A stretch of 64,000 nucleotides of DNA from Diplonema papillatum (lineage: Eukaryota; Euglenozoa; Diplonemea; Diplonemida; Diplonemidae): contig JAPJBO010000540.1 in assembly GCA_030068145.1 (NCBI GenBank), positions 89,862 through 153,861 on the forward strand. Reading direction: 5' to 3'. Below, piece after piece: positions 33,501-42,606 of this stretch. Under the pieces are notes generated by a model. That model did not search any database, was not told where the DNA came from, and saw nothing but the letters and a program-made list of their open reading frames with translations. The position numbers and the translations under genes were made by a program. Positions within the stretch are counted from its first letter, which is position 1. Every line of letters begins with the position of its first letter.

Positions 33501-36500
33501 GTTGCATGTTCATAGGACCTCCAGTCTCGAAAAATACTACCAATCCCCCACCTCGGCGCCCTTTCTTTCACCTTCGCTACCTAAAGAGAATCATAGTTAC
33601 TCCGTCGTCTACCCGCGCTTGCTTCGAGGCAGAACTGAGACTGCACACAGGGGTCGGGCACTCCACGAGTGCCTTCGCTCTTTTTGGCAATCTGGGGCTG
33701 AAATATTGCGATTTCGAAGCATATATTTCCGTTGCCGCTTGGAAGTCGAAACGTTGGCATGATGTGGCACCAGTCTGCCATCGCTTTTGACCGTCCCTAC
33801 TTCGGCGACAACGTTTCAGCGCAACCTCAGCAATCTTTTCTTCTCTCGCGTGGTTTAGATTTCCTTCCTAGTTTGGGTGCATGAGCGACAAAGTCAGCTT
33901 TCTTTGGCCACTACCCGCACTGTACGCTGAATACTTCACGGACAACCATGTGTTGAGTAAGGGACTGCATCCGTACTACCGTCCCTCGGGACTACTGACA
34001 GACCTTCAACTACCCTGAGCAGCGCACTGTGCATGCTTGCGCACGTGAACGTACACGTGGACGTAGAGGACGGGCAGTCTCTTGAATAGCCTCCTTTAGT
34101 CAGTATGTGACGAACAGTCTTGTTTACGCCCTTCCTGGACGCATCGTCGAAGTTCAAGCGAAGGGTGGAGTACGATGTTTTGGATAACGACAGGGGTATT
34201 AACCTTGTATAAGTAGTCGAATATATTGATCTCCTGAGATCTTCGATCGTATATGACAAAAATACTCGAGGGACTGCCTTGTGCTTACTTCGGAAGGAGC
34301 CTAGAGGGGGAGAAAACAATACAACTACAAAGTGGGTCTTTTTTGTTGAACGCTTACGCCCGCCACTAAACCCAGATTTACCTGTGTTTCGTGTGGGCTA
34401 CAGCACATTAACCTCCTTTGATCTATCGCAACTGACAGTCTTCTCAAGCATTTCCTACAAAGCAGGTGCTTATACAAAATAAAAACAGTCGAACGTTAGA
34501 TGGTTGCTGACACGAGGGTTGTCGTTTAGATTGAAAAGGGCGCAAACCTCCTTCCAGATCCGCGAGCTCCTGCTGGGTTTTGCCTTCTGCCAACGCCTTC
34601 TGTGCGCCGCCAGGTGCTCTGAAGTGGACGAATGCGGAGCCTGTCGGGCGGCCTGTTGGTTCGCGAGTTTTTTAGAGTTAAAGTTCGCGGAAGTTTTTGG
34701 AAGCGTTTATTGTGATTTAGAGGTTCGGTGTTTTAGGGTCGCCAGTTGACCCGCAAGGCTGGGAGTCAGGTAGTGAAAGGGATTGCAGACATAATTACAC
34801 GCTTTAACTACGGCTGGCCAGGTTTGTAACTTTTGAGTTGAAGCTCGCTTGAGATTCCGAGGGTTTGGGGTCTCCGGGGTGACCTTTGTCACATGGGTTC
34901 TCTGGGTTGTCCCTTTGGTGTACATGGTGAGAGTAATGGCTAGCTACCCGTCCGGGACTGTTTGTCATCGATGCCACGTACATTCCTGCGAGGGATGTAG
35001 TCTTGGGCCCCGCACGTTCTACATGCTTCTAGCGGTGATTGGACCTGAGATTCGACAGCATTTGAAACTTTCAAACTCAGGCAGACTCCAGCAGTCTAAC
35101 CTCCAAGTAGTGGCCAGAGTGACGCTGAAGGCGTGCTAAAGTCAGGCTGGAAGCCAGACTAGAACCACGGTCTGACTGCCAAGCGTGATACTTGGAAGAC
35201 TTTCTGCACGCGTTGCTTGGAGGGGCCGAGGTGGAACGTGTACTCGTCATCCCGGGTTTTCCCCAAAAGTGGGTCCTTTATGGGTCCATTGTGGTCCCCG
35301 ACTGTTTGGTGGGCATTTTCCGGCCTGCAACCTGCACCGATCTGGAGCAGGTTTTCGGGGACCCTGCGTGGTTGGGTGCTAGCAGGCTTGTTTTGTGGCT
35401 GTTTTCTTTTTTTTTTTTTTTCCGGTTCCTGCAGGGCCAGGGTATTAGCGTGACCCTCAAAATCGTGTACAACCTGAAAATAATGTGAGGGACAGCCATT
35501 TTCTGGTGGGAATGCTATATTGGGCACTTTTTGTCTCGAAGAGATGTAAAAACAGGGGTTCGGCTAGAAGCTCTTCAGAAAAAGCGCAGTTTTGCGCGGA
35601 AGAAAAGCCTCTGTTCGCTGTTGCACCGTGGTGCAGTGGGTTGGACCCCCGACCGACTGCACCAGGGTGCTTCACCGAGGACCCCCGTGTTTCAGATCGG
35701 GTCCTCCCCGTCTTGTATATAAGAACGGGTTTGGTTTATTATTGTTGATTCAGGCCCCGCGCAGCGGTAATTTTTTTTTTTGGATACACTTTTGAGAGGG
35801 GGGTAGTTTCTTGGCCCCGCGCAGCGGCAATTTTTTTTTGGGTATGTGTCTTGGTGACGTATTTATGACGCCCTCCTGATGATGAGACTTTAGCTAGGCC
35901 CCACCAGCAGTTGGACCCAGTTTGACCCGTACACCACGGGACTGGCCCCCAGGGTTCCCGAAAAAAACGCATATTTCTTTTGGATTTTTCCGTTTTCCAA
36001 GGTGGACTAGAGGATGTGACACCAGTTTCCTCCCCCAGATTTTTTTTTGTCAACAACAGCAGCTCGTGCTGGACTCCTTTTTTTTTTTTTTCAAAATGTG
36101 AGGATTTGCCTCACAATTGAAACTGACGCTAACTCTATGTGGGGCATTAGCTTGGTCTCCAGCCTATTTTCCAAATTTGGACCGCTAACGGCTTTTTGCG
36201 TTTTCACTGTTTCAGCAGTTTCTGCTCCTAGGGGGCTCACCTGCCAGGCACGGGTCTCTGCCACCTCTCCGGCCTCAACCTTTAGTGTAAGCAACAGCCA
36301 GGTTTTGCCGACTGGAACCCTCGATACGGCATCTTGTCTCTGAGTACAGTCGAAGAATGGAGCTACACACTACGTACTGGTCGTAACATGTGCGGCCCCC
36401 TAATGTAGTGTAGTGGTCATCTCCACTCAGTGTTCTTCAAATACTAATCAATTTTTCGGCTCGCGTAGCGAGCCGGAAAAAGTACGTGCGCTCGGCTAAG

Positions 36501-38869
36501 GCCGGCGCGTGGCGAGACTGGAGGCAGCAGTTAAAGTTCGGGGAACAGCAAAGTTCGGGCGAAGCTAAGTTCGGGCAATGCTAAGTTCTGGTGAAGCAAA
36601 GTTCGGGTGAAGCTAAGTTCGGGCGAAACAAAGTTCGGGCGAAGCAAAGTTCGGGCGAAGCTAAGTTCGGGTGAGCAAAGTTCTGGTGAAGCAAAGTTCG
36701 GGCGAAGGTGAAGCTAAGTTCGGGCGAAACAAAGTCCGGGCGAAGCTAAGTTCTGGGTGAAGCAAAGTTCGGACGTTCTGGTGAAGCTAAGATCGGGCGA
36801 AACAAAGTTCGGCGAAGCTAAGTTCGGGTGAAGCAAAGTTCGGGCGAAGCTAAGTTCTGGTGAAGCAAAGTTCGGGCGAAGCTAAGTTCGGGTGAAGCAA
36901 AGTTCGGGCGAAACAAAGTTCGGGCGAAACAAAGTTCGGGCGAAACTAAAGTTCGGGGAGCAAAGTTAGGGTGAAGCAAAGTTCGGGTGAAGCAAAGTTC
37001 GGGTGAAGCAAAGTTCGGGCGAAGGTGAAGCTAAGTTCGGGCGAAACAAAGTCCGGGCGAAGCTAAGTTCTGGGTGAAGCAAAGTTCGGACGTTCTGGTG
37101 AAGCTAAGATCGGGCGAAACAAAGTTCGGCGAAGCTAAGTTCGGGTGAAGCAAAGTTCGGGTGAAGCAAAGTTCGGGCGAAGCAAAGTTCGGGCGAAGCA
37201 AAGTTCGGGCGAAGCAAAGTTCGGGCGAAACAAAGTTCGGGCGAAGCTAAGTTCGGGTGAGCAAAGAAGCAAAGTTCGGGCGAAGCAAAGCTCGGGTGAA
37301 GCTAAGTTCGGGCGAAACAAAGTCCGGGCGAAGCTAAGTTCGGGTGTAAAGTTTGGCCTCGTACCCGGGGCCCAGCACGGGGGGGGGCCGCCCTGGGGCA
37401 GCCTTTTCCCGCCGCCCCCCCCTCCGGTATTTCTCCGGGGGGCTGAGAAACTCCGCAAAAAACGCAAATTTCGGGCACATCAGGCCCCGAAACGACAGCA
37501 AACCTCGAAATAATCTTCGACCGGAAAAGTGTCATGGGCGGGGTTTGAACCCGGACACACCGGCCTGAAGGCCGACACCCGCTCACTCTGCCACCCATAT
37601 ACATTTTCCCAGGGGGAGAAAAAGCCAGCTCCGCGCTATTATCTAGTTCAAAAACAATACACTTTTAAAAGTGGGGTTGGCTCGAATAGAGGCTATTCAC
37701 ATTGCATGTTCATAGGACCTCCAGTCTCGAAAAACGGTATGGTACACCAAATTTCCAGGCCCGAAGAAATGCGTTTGTCCATCATGCGCAGACATCTCCT
37801 CCACCACCCTGTCGCAAGGGCAGTGCGAACAAAAGTTGCCTCACACCCGCCGACCCATTCGATACATTGTATGCGCCGAACTCTTCGAAAGACCTGCAGC
37901 CCAGGAAATAGGCTCAATACAGCGCGACGCGACGTATCTTCACGACAAGGCTGGACCCTGAGAGGCCCTCGAATTGCACTTGGCTACCTCTGCCGGGCCT
38001 GGGTGGTGGTGTGGCCATTTTTTTTGTTTCTTTTTTTCTCGGCGGCCTTTTCCAAATTTGGACTGACAGTCCAAATGTGGATATAGAAGCTAATCCCCTG
38101 GTTCCTGAAGGATTTTTCCAGCGTTATTTGTGTTTTCCGTAAGGAGTTGCACTGTGGAGGTAAATCTCCCTGTTTTCGCATTTTGCGGCCATTCTTCGAG
38201 CGGAAACGAGCATCCAACCCTTCTTCTGGATATGGAGAGGTCGAGCAAGCTTGGGGAAGTAGCCGTATACACGTGTTCGTCGGAATATCGATATGCTAAG
38301 ATTTTGTGATCTTACATAAGAAAGTAACGGTCAGCTGAAGGTTCACTGCCTTGCCTGAATTTACATACATTCGTATGCACACATTTTGTTCTTCGCTCAC
38401 ACCAGGGTGTCAACACGTGGTACAGCACGTGGGATCCCTTCGGTTCTTTGTCTGGCAGCTTCGTCGAGCATTTGCTTCCGAGCTGGAGCTTATGTCGAGA
38501 GAATGGACTGATACCTGTAAGCTTGTCCTTGACGATGAGGACGAGCCGGACTCGTCCGAACACTTCGAACCGCTCCTTGAGCTCGGTTTCGGACACCTCG
38601 AAGGGCAGGTTCCCGACGAAGAGCTGCGTGCTCTTGTCTTCGGTTTTGAACAGCTCCCGCTTCCGCCGCGCGATCACGGCCGGGTCCAGGTTCTCCGGAT
38701 CGACGGGCCGCGGTTCGGGTCCGTCGTCGTCATCCGCCCGCTTCCGCTTCTTCGGGTGGTCGGCGGCGGCGGCGTCGGGCTGCGCCGTCTTCGGCGCGTC
38801 CTGCCGCAACAGCCGCCCGACACGCGCCTGCCAGCTGGCCCCTCCCGTTTTTTGGCGTTTGCCGGGCAT
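27529..38869 (-). CDS. RBM28: RBM28/Nop4-like nucleolar RNA-binding protein, four coding exons
   Basis: Family role: 60S ribosomal-subunit biogenesis in the nucleolus. Coding exons are 38515-38869, 34548-34652, 29481-30084 and 27529-27802, and all joins keep phase (1, 1, 2), giving 445 residues. Donors are GTATCA, GTTTGC, GTATGC; acceptors AACAG, CACAG, CGCAG. The N-terminus is Lys/Asp-rich (KKRKRADDDDG). RRM-1 starts at LFVGNL (83), continues across the first join as KLTGRPTGSAFVHF (RNP1) and ends at MFNGRLLSVKPAVSKKEA. The linker DPRNLKLLEEGN and the LKDPNFFVSPTRLCLRDIPP opening of RRM-2 match RBM28 closely. RRM-2 RNP1 is GFGFVEF, followed by ALNNNPSIFEGRRLDVEFAVE built across the last join. 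Human RBM28 has four RRMs; only the last two are represented. An acceptor 46 bases before the ATG implies a 5' UTR exon further right. Confidence 0.9.
27878..28103 (+). repeat. Family A element(s) in RBM28-like intron 3
   Basis: A diverged head (TTTTTTAGAATGAATGTTTG) at 27875, then the 3' version with TTTTAGGGTCTCCGGTTGACC and an end of GTTTGTAAGTGTT near 28102. Antisense to the gene, its head about 78 bases upstream of the exon-4 acceptor. Confidence 0.7.
28227..29273 (-). CDS. Cys/His-rich open frame inside RBM28-like intron 3, unrecognised
   Basis: A 348-codon frame on the host gene's strand, inside its intron 3. The first ~130 residues hold closely spaced Cys/His (CEVCRRLG, CCRHHH, CDRHRMSRCAVC, CCAAGHDGCREH, CEGC), as in zinc-binding modules. 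The rest is basic and Ser/Pro-rich, with three diverging repeats of ~45-50 residues, each a basic patch (GRKRILQE, RRKRPLQE, APRKRAG) followed by a CLTSSP-like motif. I recognise no family. The segment is bracketed by a repeated GTGCAAGTGCCAACAAGGCA word (about 28188 and 29170), which suggests it is a mobile or duplicated insert. It could also be a retained-intron product or a chance frame. The Met choice is arbitrary. Confidence 0.35.
   Translation of the reverse strand: MLLNPCILSSHCSTCSCTQKRTLKSSMLACLVGTCTCVAHYKGKCEVCRRLGDKQGPTVQACCRHHHAADDGLPIAICDRHRMSRCAVCNTPKTCCAAGHDGCREHNRGPCEGCRQLPTLAERRPAACCGKGHHSADEPKATKPAAPPNTNTPAPAATPRSPAAEQLSESPRKGRKRILQETPRPTTHRGPKRPAKKAATRQRTRTARCLTSSPTSPPSSPSSSPSPKTSSTGNIIPIQTTLPRTPTGEPKDAPPRRRRKRPLQESSKLASPTGKPRRSKRSRQAVNNSTLDHEMECLTSSPSSTRKQPNRPGKSAPRKRAGIELDLEMASLTTSSSSLTLPTDDVIK
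30094..30272 (+). repeat. Family A element in RBM28-like intron 2
   Basis: Long-type A copy: AGAGTTAAAGTTCCCTTGA, TTTAGGGTCTCCGTGTGAGC, GGGTTCTCTCAGAGCAAG, GGCTATATGG, GTTATGGCTAGCGAG, ending GACACCAAG. The head lies ten bases upstream (gene sense) of the exon-3 acceptor. Confidence 0.8.
31012..31120 (+). repeat. Family H repeat, copy 1
   Basis: AAGATCACAAAATATTAGCA, TACCGTCTTCGG, then repeated ATTTGGATAGGAA words. Related sequence at 32517-32640, and the complement of its head (ATTTTGTGATCTTA) at 38299-38312. Confidence 0.65.
31230..31375 (+). repeat. Family E MITE, copy 2
   Basis: The shortest copy, with only two inner repeats; TA at both borders and ends CACCCCGGACTCCC and AGTCCGGGGTG. 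In RBM28-like intron 2. Confidence 0.82.
31514..32420 (+). mobile_element. pogo-like DNA transposase, degraded, N-terminal half
   Basis: A first frame (31514-31966) carries RGRPLSLRKKETVIPLELIE and NGAAVTYSLVSVLA, like the DNA-binding helix-turn-helix region of pogo/CENP-B-type transposases. After a break, 32010-32225 reads GDKRSVTVVTGGAADGIPIP and VILAGKTSRIIPQ, the conserved strand pair of the DDE_1 catalytic core. A frame change near 32215 continues as ANTATTKQYIDWWAKDGEG. At least two breaks; the second and third catalytic Asp parts are missing. It lies in RBM28-like intron 2, opposite strand. Together with 6501-7382 it samples most of one transposase type. Confidence 0.6.
32517..32640 (+). 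repeat. Family H repeat, copy 2
   Basis: Repeated TTTGGATAGGAAAAAT words followed by their complement (TTTTTCCTATCCAATATTTT), so the copy can fold back on itself. It ends with the GAAGACGGTATCGATATTCC word; the ATCGATATTCCGACGAACAC segment beside it recurs inverted at about 38234-38292. Confidence 0.65.
32675..33532 (-). repeat. Composite repeat I, copy 2, carrying a MITE
   Basis: Reads on the minus strand from CGAGACTGGAGGTCCTATG (33532) through the tRNA-like part (33325-33391) to AACTTGCCATCACAGGCCAA (~32690). It lacks the 16-bp minisatellite of copies 1 and 3. The GTATTTGGG stretch is split by the element at 32791-33216. Confidence 0.78.
32791..33216. repeat. hAT-like MITE with 8-bp target duplication
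   Basis: 426 bp. Perfect 16-bp inverted ends CGGGCTAATTCCCATT, extended imperfectly by a few more bases. Flanked by identical CCCAAATA at 32783-32790 and 33217-33224. The two arms are tandem variants of AACTTTGTGCCCATTATAG in opposite orientations around a ~60-bp unique centre, so the subterminal repeats mirror each other. An 8-bp duplication with TIRs fits hAT-driven elements. No coding sequence. Confidence 0.88.
34263..34474 (+). repeat. Family B element in RBM28-like intron 2
   Basis: Full-length copy with CAAAAA on the left and CAAAA on the right. Antisense to the host gene, ending 73 bases past the exon-2 donor. Confidence 0.8.
34674..34990 (+). repeat. Two family A elements in RBM28-like intron 1
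   Basis: First copy 34674-34825 (AGAGTTAAAGTTCGCGGAAG, TTTTAGGGTCGCCAGTTGACC, GGCCAGGTTTGTAAC). Second copy 34833-34990 (GAGTTGAAGCTCGCTTGAGA to GACTGTTTGTCATCGATGCC). The first head is 22 bases upstream (gene sense) of the exon-2 acceptor at 34652. Confidence 0.8.
34991..36472. other. RBM28-like intron 1, no second gene shown
   Basis: Contains two copies of GGCCCCGCGCAGCGG plus a T run (35753-35780 and 35812-35838) and weak tRNA-like words at 35625-35712. Open frames at 35159-35527 (minus) and 35192-35488 (plus) overlap each other and have no recognisable domain. Confidence 0.5.
36473..37733 (-). repeat. Composite repeat I, copy 3 (longest)
   Basis: Minus-strand copy with the same ends as copy 1 (GTACGTGCGCTCGGCTAAGG at the left, CCTCCAGTCTCG at the right). 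The 16-bp minisatellite AAGTTCGGGCGAAGCW spans about 36534-37350 and contains an internal direct duplication of about 115 bp near 36700-36830 and 37020-37140. The tRNA-like part is at 37534-37598. Lies in RBM28-like intron 1. Confidence 0.82.
37734..38514. other. RBM28-like intron 1, 5' part
   Basis: No exon seen. The end of repeat family H lies at 38234-38312, inverted relative to 32634-32682. A word with CTTCGCTYACAC and CAACACGTGGT at 38385-38425 is shared with about 29330-29440, 3' of another donor of the same gene. Confidence 0.5.
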
Positions 38870-38925
38870 GGTCCGCTGGGGTGTGGTGTCTGAGTTCCTT
38901 TTTGTAAGCACACCCCTGCTTTGTG

Positions 38926-39030
38926 TAGAGTTAAAGACCGCTTGAGATTACGGGATTTTAGGATCTCCGGGCTGTGTTAAACGAGCTCTCTTAGAGCAAG
39001 TACGGGCGGCTATCGAGAGGCGGTACTCAT
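38926..39030 (+). repeat. Family A element beside RBM28-like start exon
   Basis: AGAGTTAAAGACCGCTTGAG, TTTTAGGATCTCCGGGC, CTCTCTTAGAGCAAGTACGG, GCTATCGAGAGGCGGTAC. The head is about ten bases upstream of the acceptor at 38915. Confidence 0.78.
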
Positions 39031-39354
39031 CAGCATGCCGGTGGCCCCAAAACTGCAAAAAAGACGTCGTCTTTCGCCTTGAGCAGCTCAGCCATTTTTA
39101 AGATTATTTCTTTGTTTGTGCGTGCCGGTTGATCGCTTTCCCACTTGTATCCACCCTAGGTAAGGAATTCTGATCAACCACCAAACCACGCTGCCTACGT
39201 CTTTTTTGCCTCCACAATACATTGAAGGGCAACCCGCAATATTGTTAGAACTAAAAAAAGTCCGAACCTCGAGGAATGTGCTGTAGCCCGCACGAACCGC
39301 AGGTTAATCTGTGGTTCGATGGAGTATGCGTTGTCAACGAAAACAGACCCGCCA

Positions 39355-39851
39355 CTGCTGCGTGCTCTTGTCTTCGGCTTTGAACGGCTCCCGCTTCCGC
39401 CGCGCGATCACGGCCGGGCCCAGTCTAGAGGAATGCGTGAGTTACTCAGGGCACATCGGATGTATCGGGCCACGACTAGCTTCGGCGAACGGCAACTTCC
39501 AAATTCACATCCAGATCCCGTGTCTCCAACCGGGTCTATACGAGTCCGAATGGACCGGCGGGCGTAACGCACTGAGGAGCCTTGTTGTTCCGAGGGTTTG
39601 AGCCTTATGGCCGGTTCCTACGGTTATCTCCTGGGTCCAGGTTCTCCGGATCGACGGGCCGCGGTTCGGCTCCGTCGTCGTCATCCGCCAGCTTCCGCTT
39701 CTTCGGGTGGTCGGCGGCGGCGGCGTCGGGCTGGGCCTGCTTCGGCACGTCCGCCCGACACGCGCCTCTGCCAGCTGGCCCCTCCCGTTTTTTGGCGTTT
39801 GCCGGACGTGGTCCGCTGGGGTGTGGTGTCTGTAGTTCCTTTTTTGCACAG
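39355..39851 (-). pseudogene. Shattered duplicate of RBM28-like first coding exon
   Basis: Matches 38595-38915 from the CTCTTGTCTTCGG part through the Lys/Asp-rich N-terminus and 5' UTR to the acceptor (AAAGCAG before 39851), with the neighbouring family A copy included. The start ATG is ACG, short deletions are present, and a 209-bp sequence (39424-39632) is inserted. A shorter third copy of the same region is at about 40605-40660. Cannot encode the protein. Confidence 0.85.
39424..39632 (+). repeat. Family K insertion with 8-bp target duplication
   Basis: Starts TCTAGAGGAATGCGTGAG and ends CGGTTATCTCCT. Flanked by GGGCCCAG (39416-39423) and GGGTCCAG (39633-39640); the intact exon has GGGTCCAG once. 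The first ~80 bp recur in reverse complement at about 49862-49935. No inverted ends seen. Confidence 0.75.
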
Positions 39852-39862
39852 CTGCTTTGTGC

Positions 39863-40227
39863 AGAGTTTAAGGTCGCTTGAGATTCCGGGGTTTTAGGAT
39901 CTCCGAGTATCCGTTGACGAATGAGCTCTCTTAGAGCAAGTACGGGCTGCGTGGGTGTGGGTTGCTATTTTGGTGCACACTGTGTTCATTTGAGGAAGCT
40001 AACGAGAGGCGGTACTGCCGGTGGCCCTCCCACTACTGCAAGAAAAATACCCACTCTCGAGGAATGTGCTGTAGCCCGCACGAGCCGCATGGGCAAGTAC
40101 GGGCTGCGTGAGTGTGGGTTTGTTTATTTTGGTGCGCACTTTGTTTATTTTGGTGCACACTTTGTTTATTTGAGGAGGCTATCGAGAGGCGGTACGGTGG
40201 CCCTCCTACTACAGCGGACCGGAGCTA
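39863..40227 (+). repeat. Family A element, then family A/B fragments
   Basis: A long-type copy (AGAGTTTAAGGTCGCTTGAG, CTCTCTTAGAGCAAGTACGG, TTTTGGTGCACACTG) followed by a minus-strand B fragment (GAGGAATGTGCTGTAGCCCG, ~40055) and a second partial A 3' part with TTTATTTTGGTGCRCAC repeats. Confidence 0.65.
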
Positions 40228-40345
40228 CCGGAGAGGGTGTGTGTGCGTTGTGTGGTAACTTGATACGTGTGTGTGTGCGTTGTGTGGTAACCTGATACGT
40301 GTGTGTGTGCGATGATGTGGGTTTGTGTGGCAGCCTGATACGTGT
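40228..40345 (+). repeat. ~33-bp GT-rich tandem repeat
   Basis: About three and a half copies of GTGTGTGTGCGTTGTGTGGT followed by AACCTGATAC, the last diverged. Confidence 0.8.
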
Positions 40346-42550
40346 GCGCTGGCTGTTACACGAGCTTGATGCTCCGCATGGATGCTTGGTGCCGTGTGCC
40401 GTGGGCACCGCCCGCTGCACACGGGGATTCGTTTGCGAGAATAAAACCTCGGAGGGAAAAAGACTGCGTGTTTATCCCACTCAAGAAAAATACCCACGTC
40501 GAGGAATGTGCTGTAGCCCGCACGAACCGCATGTAAATCTGTGGTTCGGCGGCGGGCGTGAGCGTTCAACGAAAACATAACTACAACTCTGAAAAAAGAC
40601 CCGCTATTGCTGCGTGCTCTTGTCTTCTGGCTTTGAACAGCTCCCGCTTCCCGCCATGATTGCAACAAAAGTCTCAGCCCCAAAGGAGGAAATGCACTAC
40701 TGTCGGCCGGCGCGAAATATACGTAAATCTGGGTTCAGCGGCGGCGATCGCGGCCGGGGCCCGCGCCGCACACCTTCTTCTCGGATCACTCGTGCCGCGC
40801 AAATTGATGCCGTGAAATAGCCTCAAACCAAGAAGGAAGCTCGCGAAGTAGGCAGAAGGCCCTGCGTTGAAGCAGAAGCTCAGCGAGAGAGAGAGAGCGC
40901 GAGAGAGAAACAGAGAGAGCGAGAGAGAGAAAACAATGAAAGGGTCCGAAAAAGAAGAAAAAAGAGGCGGGAAACAGAAGAAACGAGCAAAAACGAAAAG
41001 AGAAAAAAAAATGTGAAGAATGGGGGGAGACCTACGTGCGGCAAACACCGCGCGATATACATCTCAACCCAAATACATCGACAAAAATGGAAAGGATAGA
41101 TGAAAAAGAACAATTGAAAAAAGAAGAAGAAGAAGAAGAAGACAAGGATCAACAAAAGTGAGCGATGAAAAAGGGGAAAGAAAAAAAGGAAACAGACCAG
41201 GAAACAGATAATTAGGAAAGGCTTTGGCATCCTTGGGAAGAAGGGGGAAGCGAAGGAAAGGACACCAACCAAGACTTTGAAAGACGATGAAGGGAGGCTT
41301 TAGTAAATGAAGCAAAGAAGAGGGGAGAAGGTAATGAGAGGCAAAGAAAAGATGGTAGAAAAAGGACAGTGCGAAGGATAGGCAAGCATAAGAATCGGGT
41401 GGAAGAAATGCCTAGCGATGCCGACAGCAGAAGCAAATTGGGGAGGGATACGCGGCTGGGCCTACCTCGATCGTGTTAAGTGTGTGCACGCGAGAGAGAG
41501 AGAGAGAGGGAGGTCTCGTTCGGACCTTGACTATTGGGGCGATTACCGCAAAATCGATCGAGGGGAGCGAGGTCGGGAACAAGGAAGAGGGAGGAATTGC
41601 CAGTGTTATCTTTCCAATTCCGAATCCTTAAGTTTCCGAATCGTCCCCTTCCAACCTTGCTTCTGAAGCAAGTGGACTCAAACACTCAGGGCTTGTCGCC
41701 CAATACCTCTTGGTCTCTCATTAGGTCCTCACTCGACCCCCCTAGACGCACCGAAGGTGCTCAAACAAATTTGCTAGAAAAGATTATTAGAGATCTCTCC
41801 GGAGTTTCCGGTCTCCTCACTTCGTGCAATATATTAAACCGGGGGTGTGTGCGTGCAAGCTGTTTCATTTTCAATTCCGGGTTCGGAACTCAGATCAGCC
41901 ACAACAACACGCTGTCTACGTCTTTCCACGCCTTCACAGTACATTGTAGGGCAACCCGCAATGTTGTCAGCACGAAACACGGTTTTTCGCGCACGAAACT
42001 GGTGTGTTTAAGGCCCCGGTTGACAATGACGCGTGGTGGAATCCTTTAGAAAGTTGATGAAGGGAATCATGGGACCGGCACAGTCTGCATTCGCAATGGA
42101 TGTAGCTTGGTTTCTACACTGCGAGCAAATAAACGTCAAAGAAAGGGGGAAGAGATGGGTGGCGTGATACCCAGAACAACGGGGAGACCAGAAGGGGAAG
42201 CTAGGAGAAGAAGTTCACTCTTCGCGAAGAGCGTACTGGTCAACTCCATCATGCAACGCCGGAGTGTTACTACCCCCATCTGCCCCGCCTTGTCGATGAC
42301 CGTCTCTACGGGCTCGGGTTCAGCGCAAAGCCAGCACCCACGCCGAAAGCAAGAACTGAAACAAAGCGGGGCCCAGTGCTGAGGGACGGAGACCCTCGGC
42401 GCGCGGAAGGATCGCTGAAAGAGGGAGGCGTGGGGGTAGTGGGCGGGCGGACGCTCGGAGAAGCTAAAAAGCTCTCCTCCTGCTGTCGGGTGTGTGGAAG
42501 GTATGTATGTATTCACTTTTTTTTTTTTTTCAGTGGCGTGGGGGAGATTG
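40346..42550. other. Intergenic, purine-rich
   Basis: Holds minus-strand B fragments (about 39270-39320 before it and 40498-40585), the third RBM28-like exon fragment (40605-40660), (GA)n and purine-rich DNA at 40885-41400 and (GA)n at 41490-41508. Long minus-strand frames there are low-complexity. No supported gene. Confidence 0.5.
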
Positions 42551-42606
42551 CAAGAACGTGCTTGGAATGGATAAGCGCTCAACACCGCACTGGTCCCGTC
42601 TGCGCC
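42551..42606 (+). repeat. Family J repeat
   Basis: GCAAGAACGTGCTTGGAATG and CTCAACACCGCACTGGTCCC following a G-rich run. Copies at 11590-11648 (full), 45807-45840 and 1597-1650 (partial), and a short match at 50776-50792; most follow G runs. Confidence 0.7.

Noticed and set aside
35159-35527. Opposed frames in RBM28-like intron 1
   Set aside because: Both look moderately protein-like but overlap each other, lack splice sites and match nothing I know.
35625-35712. Possible tRNA or SINE head (TGGTGCAGTGG, GTTTCAGATC)
   Set aside because: Box B is poor and no cloverleaf arms can be drawn with confidence.
36534-37350. 16-bp repeat array as a possible coding or CRISPR-like array
   Set aside because: Tandem without spacers and part of a dispersed element; frames over it are by-products.
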